A stretch of DNA of 64,000 nucleotides from positions 1 through 64,000 of the forward strand of contig JBBQZQ010000003.1 of assembly GCA_038207565.1 (NCBI GenBank). The letters are read 5' to 3'. Each line of letters opens with the position of its first letter. The stretch's first letter is position 1. The notes under the pieces are model-generated. The model ran no database searches and was not told where the DNA came from. It saw only the letters and a program-made list of their open reading frames with translations. The translations under genes were made by a program, and so were the position numbers. Source of the stretch: JALZAI01 sp038207565 (lineage in GTDB: Bacteria; Actinomycetota; Actinomycetes; Mycobacteriales; Jatrophihabitantaceae). Positions 7,992-15,882 of the stretch are shown here, in pieces.

Positions 7992-7998
7992 TGCGTCG

Positions 7999-8073
7999 TG
8001 GTGCCCCCGGCAGGATTCGAACCTGCGCCACCGCCTCCGGAGGGCGGTGCTCTATCCCCTGAGCTACGGGGGC
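7999..8073 (-). tRNA. tRNA-Arg(CCG), CCA encoded
   Basis: On the reverse strand the sequence folds as a complete cloverleaf. The acceptor stem is GCCCCCG paired with CGGGGGC. The D-arm is GCTC/GAGC, the anticodon stem CCGCC/GGCGG with loop CTCCGGA, and the T-arm GCAGG/CCTGC around TTCGAAT. The anticodon is CCG, which decodes the CGG arginine codon. The discriminator is A, and CCA is encoded at 7999-8001. Its 3' end faces the accessory region, making it the likely insertion site of the neighbouring island. Confidence 0.95.
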
Positions 8074-8200
8074 GGCAAACCCGGGACAGCCTAGCAAGCG
8101 GATGCGTTCGCGATCTGCCGATCAGGCCGACGCCGCAGTCAGCGGCGTGCCGCCGAACTGCCCATTATCGGCGGTGGTCAGGTGCGGCCGCTGGTCCTCG

Positions 8201-9046
8201 TCATTGCCCCTTCGGGTTCCAGAGCGGGTTGCCGAAAGTGCTTGGGTTCTGCTTGAACGTCGGCTGCGAGCAGGTCGCGCCGAACTCCGGCGTCACCTTC
8301 TTATTACTGCGCAACAGCGAGATGAACTTCGCGATGCGCGGGTCGAACGCCTTCTGCACGAACAACTGGTAACCCCAGCTCTGCATCGAGATCGGCGTCT
8401 TGAGGTTCGGATAGGGCGAGAGCGCCATACGGTCCTGGCCGTCGACCAGCTTCTTCAACGTGGCGAGCTGGCCCGCTGACAACGTGTCGGCGTTGTAGGT
8501 GATCCAGATGGCGCCGTGCTCGAGCATGTGCACGGCGTTCTCGTTCGCGATCGGCTGCGCGTAGACGGTGCCGGCGCAATCCGCCCAGTACTGGCTGTGG
8601 TTGCCGCCGACGGGAGGGGTGTGGTCGTACTTGATGTCGCCCTGGACGTGACCGTGCTCGCCCTCGACGCGGTAGGCGATACCCGAGATCGCCTTCGCGG
8701 CTGGCAGCTCCGGCTGGCGATAGGCGTCGGATGCATCGACCGGCTGACCGCCGGTGGTGGTCGCGGACCCGGAGGCGCTGTCCTTGCTGACTACCGCATA
8801 GGTCACGATCGCGCCCGCGAAGAGCACCAGCACGATCGTGGTGATGATCAGGCCCCACGGCGTCTGCTTCTGGTTGACGATCGATTTGCCCGGCCGCTTC
8901 GTCGGCGGGCGGCCGGAAAGTCGGGTCGTCGTCCCGGCCGGGGTGTTCCTTGCCGTCGCGGTGGGCTTTTTGGCGGCACCGGCCTTCTTCTTCGCGGCCG
9001 ATGCCGATGCCTTCGACGTTGCGGTGGCGGGCTTGCGCTGAGCCAT
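8201..9046 (-). CDS. DUF3105 membrane-anchored protein
   Basis: A 281-residue protein. Residues 1-60 are an Ala/Lys/Thr-rich, strongly basic cytoplasmic segment. One transmembrane helix follows (WGLIITTIVLVLFAGAIVTYAVV, ~64-86), then an extracytoplasmic DUF3105 domain with the family hallmarks HTPPVGGNHSQYW, CAGTVYAQPI and AVHMLEHGAIWITY. The conserved His residues and the Cys pair (WADCAG and GATCSQ) suggest a metal site or a disulfide, but the family's function is unknown. It is transcribed away from argS, immediately beyond the tRNA gene. Confidence 0.85.
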   Translation of the reverse strand: MAQRKPATATSKASASAAKKKAGAAKKPTATARNTPAGTTTRLSGRPPTKRPGKSIVNQKQTPWGLIITTIVLVLFAGAIVTYAVVSKDSASGSATTTGGQPVDASDAYRQPELPAAKAISGIAYRVEGEHGHVQGDIKYDHTPPVGGNHSQYWADCAGTVYAQPIANENAVHMLEHGAIWITYNADTLSAGQLATLKKLVDGQDRMALSPYPNLKTPISMQSWGYQLFVQKAFDPRIAKFISLLRSNKKVTPEFGATCSQPTFKQNPSTFGNPLWNPKGQ

Positions 9047-9195
9047 GGGCGGTGTGTTCTCCCGGCGGATGACGAGGTCGCTCGTCCGCTGAAGGGCGGA
9101 CCTGACCGGCCCAGTTTAGGTTCTCTTGCTGTGAGCGGTCTCCTGCCCCCGACCAGGACGGCGTGAGGGCCGGGATTGCCCGCGACAGGTCCCTC

Positions 9196-9207
9196 TACGA
9201 TTGACCA
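9196..9207 (+). promoter_or_regulatory. -10 box of leaderless promoter for argS
   Basis: TACGAT at 9196-9201 is followed by six bases (TGACCA) and then the GTG start at 9208. No Shine-Dalgarno sequence is possible, so argS is probably leaderless and this promoter likely heads the amino-acid cluster. Confidence 0.6.
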
Positions 9208-10863
9208 GTGACTCCCGCAGATCTGTCCGCCGCAGTGGTGGCTGCCGTGGCGGCGAGCATCGATGCCGGGGAGTTCGCGGGCAACGTTCCTGCCGAGGCC
9301 ACGATCGACCGTCCCAAGAACCCCGAACACGGGGACTACGCGACCAACGTCGCGCTGCGCCTGGCCAAGCCCGCCGGTAAGCCGGCCCGGGAAGTCGCCG
9401 AGGCGATCGCGACCCGCCTGCGCGAGCAGACCGGCATCGCCGCAGTGGACGTCGCCGGTCCTGGATTCCTCAATGTCACCCTCGCGGCCGGCACCCTCGG
9501 TGGGCTCGCCCGCACCGTCGTGACCGCGGGTGCCGGTTACGGCCGGGGCACGCAACTGGGCGGGCGCCGGCTCAACCTCGAATTCGTCTCGGCCAACCCC
9601 ACCGGTCCGGTGCACATTGGGGCGGTCCGCTGGGCCGCGGTCGGTGACGCGCTGGCGCGTCTGCTGCAGGCGGGCGGCGCCGACGTGTCGCGTGAGTACT
9701 ACTTCAACGACGCCGGTAGTCAGATCGACCGGTTCGCCCGTACGTTGCGCGAGGTAGCCAACGGCCGCGCCGTCCCTGGCGACGGCTACGCCGGCGCCTA
9801 CGTCGACGACATTGCCCGCGCCGTGGTGGAGCGCAACCCCTGCATCCTTACCCTCGCCGACGACGAGCAGCTCGAGCTGTTCCACCACGACGGCGTCGAG
9901 CTGATGTTCGCCGAGATCCGCGATTCGCTGGCTGAGTTCGGTGTCGTGTTCGACAGGTACTTCAACGAGCGCGAGTTGCACGACAGCGGTGCGCTGGACG
10001 CCGCCCTGAAGCGGCTGCGCGATCAGGGCCACATCTACGAATCCGACGGCGCGACCTGGCTGCGGACGTCCGATTTCGGCGACGACCGCGACCGTGTGCT
10101 GGTTCGCGGCTCGGGGGACTGGACCTATTTCGCCGCTGACTGCGCCTACTACCTGAACAAGCGGGAGCGCGGCTTCGACCGCGTGGTCATCATGCTCGGC
10201 GCCGACCACCACGGTTACATCGGACGCCTGCGTGCGGCGGCGACCTGCTTCGGCGACGACCCGGACGACACACTGGAAATCCTGATCGGGCAGCTGGTGA
10301 ACCTGGTCAAGGACGGCGAACCGGTGCGGATGAGCAAGCGTGCCGGGAATGTCGTCGTGCTCGCCGACCTGGTCGACGCCATCGGCGCCGACGCCGCCCG
10401 CTACGCCCTGGTGCGGTACTCCGTCGAGCAGAGCATCGACCTCGACCTGGACGCATGGGCGCGCCGGACGAATGACAACCCCGTCTACTACGTCCAGTAC
10501 GCCCATGCCCGGCTCGCGTCATTGCAGCGCAATGCGGCCGACCTCGGTATCGACCGCGGCACCGATCCCGATCTCGGGCTGCTCATTCACGAGCGGGAGG
10601 CCGACCTGCTCGGGGCGCTCGGCGAGTTCCCGCGCGTCGTCGCCTCCGCTGCCGAACTGCGAGCACCGCACCGCATCGCGCACTACCTCGAGTCGCTCGC
10701 CGGCACCTACCACCGCTTCTATGACGCCTGCCGAGTGCTGCCGATGGGCGATGCCCCGGCAACCGAGCTGACCCGGGCGCGGTTGTGGCTGTGCGAGGCG
10801 ACCCGGGTCGTGCTGGCCAACGGTCTGGCCCTGCTCGGCGTCTCGGCGCCGGAGCGGATGTGA
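9208..10863 (+). CDS. argS: arginyl-tRNA synthetase
   Basis: A 551-residue class I aminoacyl-tRNA synthetase that charges tRNA-Arg with arginine. The N-terminal Add1 domain (to ~115) contains KNPEHGDYATNVAL. The HIGH signature appears as HIGA at 136-139 within NPTGPVHIG, and the KMSKS loop as RMSKR at 374-378 within GEPVRMSKRAG. The C-terminal DALR anticodon-binding domain begins around 440 (YVQYAHARL) and ends in the usual hydrophobic LLGVSAPERM. Length is normal. It is followed after 7 bp by lysA, and lies close to the tRNA-Arg(CCG) gene, probably by chance. Confidence 0.97.
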   Translation: MTPADLSAAVVAAVAASIDAGEFAGNVPAEATIDRPKNPEHGDYATNVALRLAKPAGKPAREVAEAIATRLREQTGIAAVDVAGPGFLNVTLAAGTLGGLARTVVTAGAGYGRGTQLGGRRLNLEFVSANPTGPVHIGAVRWAAVGDALARLLQAGGADVSREYYFNDAGSQIDRFARTLREVANGRAVPGDGYAGAYVDDIARAVVERNPCILTLADDEQLELFHHDGVELMFAEIRDSLAEFGVVFDRYFNERELHDSGALDAALKRLRDQGHIYESDGATWLRTSDFGDDRDRVLVRGSGDWTYFAADCAYYLNKRERGFDRVVIMLGADHHGYIGRLRAAATCFGDDPDDTLEILIGQLVNLVKDGEPVRMSKRAGNVVVLADLVDAIGADAARYALVRYSVEQSIDLDLDAWARRTNDNPVYYVQYAHARLASLQRNAADLGIDRGTDPDLGLLIHEREADLLGALGEFPRVVASAAELRAPHRIAHYLESLAGTYHRFYDACRVLPMGDAPATELTRARLWLCEATRVVLANGLALLGVSAPERM

Positions 10864-10870
10864 GGACGTC

Positions 10871-12280
10871 ATGAGCAGGTCTGCCCACCCGGCGGGGCCA
10901 CGGCACGCCGACGTGCTGCCCGAGGCCGGCCACTCCGCTGAGCCGGCCGACGCCAATGTCATCGACCCGGCGATCTGGCCCGCATCGGCCGAACGTGTCG
11001 GGGGGGTGCTCCACGTGGGTGGAGCCGCGGTCACCGACCTCGCGCGCGAACTCGGCACCCCCTTCCTCTTGCTCGACGAGGGCGACCTGCGCTCGCGGGC
11101 GCGTGCCTACCGGTCCGCGTTCGCCGGCGTGGACGTCTACTACGCCGGCAAGGCGTTCCTTTGCACCACCGTCGCACGCTGGATAGCCGAGGAAGACCTG
11201 GGCCTGGACGTGTGCACCGGTGGCGAGCTGTCGGTCGCACTCGCGGGCGGGTTCCCTGCGGAGCGCATCGCCCTGCACGGCAACAACAAGTCGGCTGGCG
11301 AACTACAGCGCGCTGTCGACGCCCGGATCGGCCACATCATCGTCGACTCCTTCGAGGAGATCGCCCGGCTTGCCGACATTGCGGCGGCAGCGGGAATCCG
11401 GCAGCGGGTCCTGGTCCGGGTGACCGTCGGAGTCGAAGCCCACACCCACGAGTTCATTGCCACGGCCCACGAGGACCAGAAGTTCGGATTCTCCTTGCGC
11501 GACGGGTCGGCCGCGCAGGCCGTGGCTGCGGTGCTCGATGCGGACGGCCTGGACCTCACCGGACTGCACTCGCACATCGGGTCTCAGATTTTCGAGACCG
11601 CGGGCTTCGAGGTCGCCACGCACCGCGTGGTGGGGCTCGCGGCGCAGATTCGCGACGTGCATGGGGTCGAGGTCGACGAGATCAACCTCGGCGGCGGGCT
11701 CGGCATCGCCTACGTGGCCGGCGATGATCCGGAGACACCGAAGCAGACCGTTGACCGATTGGTCGCAATCGTCGAGCGAGAGTGCGTTGCGTCCGGCCTG
11801 CGGCGTCCGCGATTGGCGGTCGAACCCGGGCGTGCGATTGCGGGGCCGAGCGGTGTCACGGTCTATGAGGTCGGCACGGTGAAGCGGGTGACGCTCGACG
11901 GCGGGCTGGTCCGCACTTACGTCTCGGTCGACGGCGGTATGAGTGACAACATCCGCACCGCGCTCTACGACGCGCAGTACACCTGCACCCTCGCCAACCG
12001 CGAGTCGAGCGCGCCACCGGTACTTTCGCGCGTAGTCGGAAAACACTGCGAGAGCGGGGACATCGTGGTGCGCGATACGTGGCTGCCCGCCGACGTCGTC
12101 GCCGGTGACCTCGTCGCAGTCGCAGCGACCGGCGCCTACTGCCGCAGCATGGCAAGCAACTACAACCACGTCCCGCGCCCGCCGGTCATCGCGGTCCGCG
12201 ACGGCATCGCCAGCGTCATCGTCCGCCGCGAGACCGAGGACGATCTGCTCCGCCTCGACATGGGGGTCGGGCATGCCTGA
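10871..12280 (+). CDS. lysA: diaminopimelate decarboxylase
   Basis: A 469-residue PLP enzyme of fold type III that decarboxylates meso-diaminopimelate to L-lysine, the last step of lysine synthesis. The PLP lysine is K94 in YYAGKAFL. HSHIGSQIFE, EPGRAIAGPSG and the Cys of CESGDIV build the active site across the dimer. Residues 1-40 are a variable extension seen in actinobacterial LysA. The start ATG has GAGGA upstream. The 3' end overlaps hom by 8 bases, so lysine and threonine/methionine branches of the aspartate pathway are co-expressed. Confidence 0.96.
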   Translation: MSRSAHPAGPRHADVLPEAGHSAEPADANVIDPAIWPASAERVGGVLHVGGAAVTDLARELGTPFLLLDEGDLRSRARAYRSAFAGVDVYYAGKAFLCTTVARWIAEEDLGLDVCTGGELSVALAGGFPAERIALHGNNKSAGELQRAVDARIGHIIVDSFEEIARLADIAAAAGIRQRVLVRVTVGVEAHTHEFIATAHEDQKFGFSLRDGSAAQAVAAVLDADGLDLTGLHSHIGSQIFETAGFEVATHRVVGLAAQIRDVHGVEVDEINLGGGLGIAYVAGDDPETPKQTVDRLVAIVERECVASGLRRPRLAVEPGRAIAGPSGVTVYEVGTVKRVTLDGGLVRTYVSVDGGMSDNIRTALYDAQYTCTLANRESSAPPVLSRVVGKHCESGDIVVRDTWLPADVVAGDLVAVAATGAYCRSMASNYNHVPRPPVIAVRDGIASVIVRRETEDDLLRLDMGVGHA

Positions 12281-13574
12281 CGCATTGCGGGTCGCGCTGC
12301 TCGGCTGCGGCGTCGTCGGGTCGCAGGTGATGCGCCTGCTGCACGAGAACGCCGACGAACTGGCCGCGCGCATCGGCGCGCCTCTCGAACTCGCCGGTGT
12401 CGCGGTGCGCCGTCCGGGGCGCCACTCCGAGCTGCCCGCAGAGCTGGTCACCACCGATGCCACCGCGCTGGTCGCGCGCGACGACGTCGACATCGTGGTC
12501 GAGGTCATCGGCGGCATCGAACCTGCCCGCAGCCTGCTGCTATCGGCCCTCACCGCTGGCAAGAGCGTGGTGAGCGCGAACAAGGCGCTGCTGGCCGAGG
12601 ACGGCGCCGCGCTCCACGACGCTGCCGCTGCCGCAGGGGTCGACCTCTATTACGAGGCGGCCGTCGCCGGCGCGATCCCGCTGCTTCGCCCGCTGCGCGA
12701 ATCGCTCGCCGGCGACCGCATCACGCGGGTCATGGGCATCGTCAACGGCACGACGAACTTCATCCTTTCGCGCATGGACGCGACCGGAGCCGGTTTCGAC
12801 GAGGCGCTCGCCGAGGCCACCGCGCTCGGCTATGCCGAGGCCGATCCGACCGCCGACGTGGACGGCTTCGATGCGGCGGCGAAGGCCGCGATCCTCGCCG
12901 GGCTCGCCTTCCACACCCGAGTGACGGCGGGCGACGTGTACCGCGAGGGCATCGGCGGGGTGAGCGCCGCGGACATGGCAAGCGCGCGGGTGATGGGCTG
13001 CACGGTCAAGCTGCTGGCGATCTGCGAGCGCGTCGGCTCACCGGACGGGGGCAAGGAACAGGTGTCGGTGCGCGTGCATCCGGCGATGATCCCGCGCACC
13101 CACCCGCTTGCCTCGGTCGGTGATGCGTTCAATGCTGTCTTCGTCGAGGCCGAGGCTGCCGGCTCGCTGATGTTCTACGGACGCGGTGCGGGCGGCAGCC
13201 CCACTGCGAGCGCAGTGCTCGGCGACCTCGTGGCCGTTGCCCGGCACCGCGTGAACGGCAGCCGCGGCGCGGGCGAGAGCGCATATGCCGAGCTGCCGGT
13301 GCTGCCGATGGGCGACGCCGCCACGCGCTATCACGTCGCCCTCGACGTTGCCGACCAGCCGGGGGTGCTGGCAGCTGTGGCCGGCGCGTTCGCCGAGCAC
13401 GGGGTCAGCATCCAGACCGTGCGCCAGGAGGGTCGCGGCGACGCCGCCACTCTCGTCCTCGTCACGCACAGCGCGACCGACGCCGCGCTCGCCAAGACCG
13501 TCGCGCACCTGAGCGACATGCAGTTCGTCCGCGGCGCCAGCGTGATGCGCGTCGAGGGCATGTCGGCGGACTAG
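12273..13574 (+). CDS. hom: homoserine dehydrogenase
   Basis: A 433-residue monofunctional enzyme that reduces aspartate semialdehyde to homoserine with NAD(P)H. The Rossmann start is VALLGCGVVGSQV (residues ~7-19). The catalytic domain contains the family signature AILAGLAFH and the substrate-binding NGTTNFILSRM. The last ~85 residues (from HVALDVADQPGVLAAVAGAF) are an ACT domain, which in this family mediates threonine feedback inhibition. I chose the ATG inside the last codons of lysA; longer in-frame starts would overlap lysA much further. It is the second gene of the four-gene aspartate-family cluster. Confidence 0.96.
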   Translation: MPDALRVALLGCGVVGSQVMRLLHENADELAARIGAPLELAGVAVRRPGRHSELPAELVTTDATALVARDDVDIVVEVIGGIEPARSLLLSALTAGKSVVSANKALLAEDGAALHDAAAAAGVDLYYEAAVAGAIPLLRPLRESLAGDRITRVMGIVNGTTNFILSRMDATGAGFDEALAEATALGYAEADPTADVDGFDAAAKAAILAGLAFHTRVTAGDVYREGIGGVSAADMASARVMGCTVKLLAICERVGSPDGGKEQVSVRVHPAMIPRTHPLASVGDAFNAVFVEAEAAGSLMFYGRGAGGSPTASAVLGDLVAVARHRVNGSRGAGESAYAELPVLPMGDAATRYHVALDVADQPGVLAAVAGAFAEHGVSIQTVRQEGRGDAATLVLVTHSATDAALAKTVAHLSDMQFVRGASVMRVEGMSAD

Positions 13575-13595
13575 GCCGGACCGGGGGAGATCGAG

Positions 13596-14681
13596 ATGGC
13601 TGTCGACACGAGGGTGCAGCAGGGTTTCCGGCCGTGGCCGGGGCTGATCGAGGTATTTCGCGATCGACTTCCGGTCACCGACGCGACCCCCGTGATCACG
13701 CTGTGCGAGGGCGGCACGCCCCTGGTCCCGGCACGCACTCTGTCCGAGCGCACCGGCTGCGAGGTGTATCTGAAGGTCGAGGGAGCGAACCCGACCGGAT
13801 CGTTCAAGGACCGCGGCATGACCGTCGCTATCTCCAAGGCCGCGGAGGACGGGGCGCAGGCGGTCATCTGCGCGTCGACCGGAAACACGTCGGCCAGCGC
13901 GGCCGCCTATGCGGTGCGCGCGGGGATGACCTGCGCGGTGCTCGTGCCGAGCGGCAAGATCGCACTGGGCAAGATGGCGCAGGCACTCGTGCACGGCGCG
14001 CACCTGCTGCAGGTCGACGGCAATTTCGACGACTGCCTCGAACTGGCTCGCAAGCTTGCGGTGGACTATCCGGTGGCGCTGGTCAATTCGGTCAATCCGT
14101 TCCGACTGGAGGGGCAGAAGACCGCTGCGTTCGAGATTTGTGACGTGCTGGGACGGGCGCCGGACGTGCACTGCATCCCGGTGGGCAACGCCGGGAACAT
14201 CACGGCGTATTGGAAGGGTTATCGCGAATACGCGCGCGACGGGGTTGTCTCGGCCACGCCTCGCATGTTCGGGTTCCAGGCAGCGGGCGCAGCCCCGATC
14301 GTCAACGGAGCGCCGGTCCTGGCCCCGATGACGATCGCGACAGCCATCCGCATCGGCAACCCGGCCTCGTGGCAACTCGCCGAGCAAGCACGCGACGACT
14401 CGTCCGGGCTCATCGACGCGGTCACCGACAAGCAGATCCTCGAGGCCTACCGCCTCGTCGCGCGCAAGGAGGCGGTGTTCGTCGAACCCGCCTCGGCCGC
14501 CAGTGTCGCCGGACTGCTGCAGACCTCGGCCGACGGACGGCTGCCACGCGGTTCGTTGGTCGTGTGCACGGTTACCGGCAATGGACTCAAGGATCCGGAA
14601 TGGGCGATCACGGGCGCGCCTAAGCCGGTGACGGTGGCCGTCGACGCGCACGCGGCGGCGACTCGCCTCGGCCTGGCCTGA
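13596..14681 (+). CDS. thrC: threonine synthase
   Basis: A 361-residue PLP enzyme converting O-phosphohomoserine to L-threonine. The Schiff-base lysine is K71 in NPTGSFKDRGM. The phosphate-binding loop of the cofactor is VGNAGNITAYWKGY, and a C-terminal TVTGNGLKDP is typical of the short actinobacterial ThrC class. The ATG is preceded by GGGGGAGA, a strong ribosome binding site. It lies between hom and thrB in the order hom-thrC-thrB. Confidence 0.97.
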   Translation: MAVDTRVQQGFRPWPGLIEVFRDRLPVTDATPVITLCEGGTPLVPARTLSERTGCEVYLKVEGANPTGSFKDRGMTVAISKAAEDGAQAVICASTGNTSASAAAYAVRAGMTCAVLVPSGKIALGKMAQALVHGAHLLQVDGNFDDCLELARKLAVDYPVALVNSVNPFRLEGQKTAAFEICDVLGRAPDVHCIPVGNAGNITAYWKGYREYARDGVVSATPRMFGFQAAGAAPIVNGAPVLAPMTIATAIRIGNPASWQLAEQARDDSSGLIDAVTDKQILEAYRLVARKEAVFVEPASAASVAGLLQTSADGRLPRGSLVVCTVTGNGLKDPEWAITGAPKPVTVAVDAHAAATRLGLA

Positions 14682-14686
14682 GCCGC

Positions 14687-15604
14687 GTGAGCCCGACCTT
14701 CCGCGATGACGCCGTGCACGTGCGCGTTCCCGCGACGTCGGCGAACCTCGGTCCGGGATTCGATTCCCTCGGGCTCGCGCTGACGATCTACGACGACCTC
14801 ACCGCCCGGGTCCGCGGCGAAGGCCTCACCATCGACGTCTCCGGGCAGGGCGAGGCGGTCGCTCGCGACGAGACACACCTGGTGGTGCGTTCGATGCGCG
14901 CCGCCTTCGACCGACTCGGAGGACAACCGAGCGGGCTCGAACTGTCGTGCCTCAACCGGATCCCGCACGGACGCGGGATGGGGTCCTCCGCCGCTGCCAT
15001 CGTCGCCGGCATCCTGCTGGCGCGCGCGCTCGTCGTCGGGGGGGACGAGGCGATGCCCGATGCGTCGGCGCTCGCCCTCGCCGCCACCATCGAGGGCCAC
15101 CCGGACAATGTCGCCGCATGTCTGCTCGGCGGGCTCACCATCGCCTGGACCGAAGGAGAAACTGCACGTGCGTTGCACCTGTCCACCGGCAGCACCGTGG
15201 TCCCCGTCGCCTTCATACCGCCGTACGAGGCGCTGACCGCACAAGTGCGGGGTCTGCTGCCCGAGACCGTCCCGCACTGCGACGCGGCCTTCACGGCGGG
15301 ACGCAGCGCCCTGCTCGTCGCCGCGCTCAGCACTGCTCCGGAGGCCGTGTTCGCGGCTACCGAGGACCGCCTGCACCAGCCGTACCGGGCACCGGCCATG
15401 CCGGAGGCGGCCGAGCTCGTGGCACGGTTGCGCACAGCCGGTCTCGCAGGCGTCGTGTCCGGTGCCGGGCCGTCCGTTCTCGTCCTGGCTCGAGGTGACC
15501 TCGAGGTGAAGTCTGCAGGGGCGCTCTGTCCCGCCGGTTGGCGCTGGGAGGTGCTCGGCGTCGACCCGGCCGGGGCCCGCGTGGCACCCCCGGGAATGGA
15601 CTGA
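14687..15604 (+). CDS. thrB: homoserine kinase
   Basis: A 305-residue GHMP-family kinase that phosphorylates homoserine for ThrC. It shows the N-terminal VRVPATSANLGPGFDSLG, the ATP-binding loop PHGRGMGSSAAA at about residue 96, and the C-terminal GHMP motif VVSGAGPSVLVL. It starts at a GTG 5 bp after thrC and closes the cluster. An apparent new promoter for rho follows. Confidence 0.96.
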   Translation: MSPTFRDDAVHVRVPATSANLGPGFDSLGLALTIYDDLTARVRGEGLTIDVSGQGEAVARDETHLVVRSMRAAFDRLGGQPSGLELSCLNRIPHGRGMGSSAAAIVAGILLARALVVGGDEAMPDASALALAATIEGHPDNVAACLLGGLTIAWTEGETARALHLSTGSTVVPVAFIPPYEALTAQVRGLLPETVPHCDAAFTAGRSALLVAALSTAPEAVFAATEDRLHQPYRAPAMPEAAELVARLRTAGLAGVVSGAGPSVLVLARGDLEVKSAGALCPAGWRWEVLGVDPAGARVAPPGMD

Positions 15605-15617
15605 TCCCCGACCGGTG

Positions 15618-15646
15618 TTGCTGCTAAAGGAGAGAGCGTCTACGCT
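15618..15646 (+). promoter_or_regulatory. SigA-type promoter of rho
   Basis: TTGCTG at 15618-15623, a 17-base spacer, and TACGCT at 15641-15646 fit a housekeeping actinobacterial promoter. Initiation near 15653 would leave a ~230-base leader before the rho start at 15883, which contains a 51-codon upstream reading frame. Confidence 0.55.
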
Positions 15647-15687
15647 CAACACGATCAGTTCCGGCGCCACCCGTCTCAGGATCGGGT

Positions 15688-15843
15688 ATGTGCCGAACCC
15701 GTTCCCAGTCCTTGGACGTCGCGCGCGTTGAACGGGCGCAGTACTGGTCGCTTCCACCCAAACTTCCCGGCTCGTGTTCGGGAGAACGGGATCCCGTCGC
15801 AGTTACGGCGGCGTTCCCAGCCACCGGCCGCCCCGACGTATAG
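15688..15843 (+). CDS. possible 51-residue upstream ORF in the rho leader
   Basis: The frame from the ATG at 15688 to the TAG at 15843 encodes a basic 51-residue peptide starting MCRTRSQSLDVARVERAQYW. AGGAT lies about 10 bases upstream. I do not recognise the peptide, and it has no membrane segment. It sits wholly between the predicted promoter and rho. Rho genes are commonly autoregulated through their leaders, so translation of this frame could influence termination. It could also be a chance open frame. Confidence 0.3.
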   Translation: MCRTRSQSLDVARVERAQYWSLPPKLPGSCSGERDPVAVTAAFPATGRPDV

Positions 15844-15882
15844 GGCTTCGCGGCCGGTCACATCGGAAGGATCCGACAGCAC

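Larger units (their letters stand above)
1..7998. mobile_element. probable genomic island end abutting tRNA-Arg(CCG)
   Basis: Seen: three toxin-antitoxin pairs, an Mrr-like restriction enzyme, a broken MobF relaxase, a lone secreted beta-helix protein and 1.1 kb of repeat-bearing non-coding DNA all lie on one side of a tRNA-Arg. The tRNA 3' end points into this region, and conserved core genes begin directly on its other side. Known: integrative elements of actinobacteria commonly insert at tRNA 3' ends. Inferred: this is one end of an old, degraded integrative or conjugative element. No integrase and no second copy of the tRNA 3' end was found in the window, so the left boundary is not defined. 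Confidence 0.45.
6893..7998. other. 1.1 kb region with no credible gene, carrying repeats
   Basis: No frame here gives a protein with recognisable motifs; the open frames are short and lack ribosome binding sites. From 6893 to ~7400 I see nothing. From 7405 to 7745 there are clustered inverted repeats of a TTATGCCGACC-like element, and at 7904-7929 an 11-bp tandem repeat; both are listed separately. The stretch lies between the island genes and the tRNA-Arg and may contain attachment-site remnants. Confidence 0.6.

Noticed and set aside
8848..10506. 552-codon reverse frame opposite argS
   Set aside because: Antisense shadow of argS, running through the DUF3105 promoter region; composition is Val/Gly/Arg-rich without domains.
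13038..14651. Long reverse frame opposite hom and thrC
   Set aside because: Antisense shadow of two clear metabolic genes.
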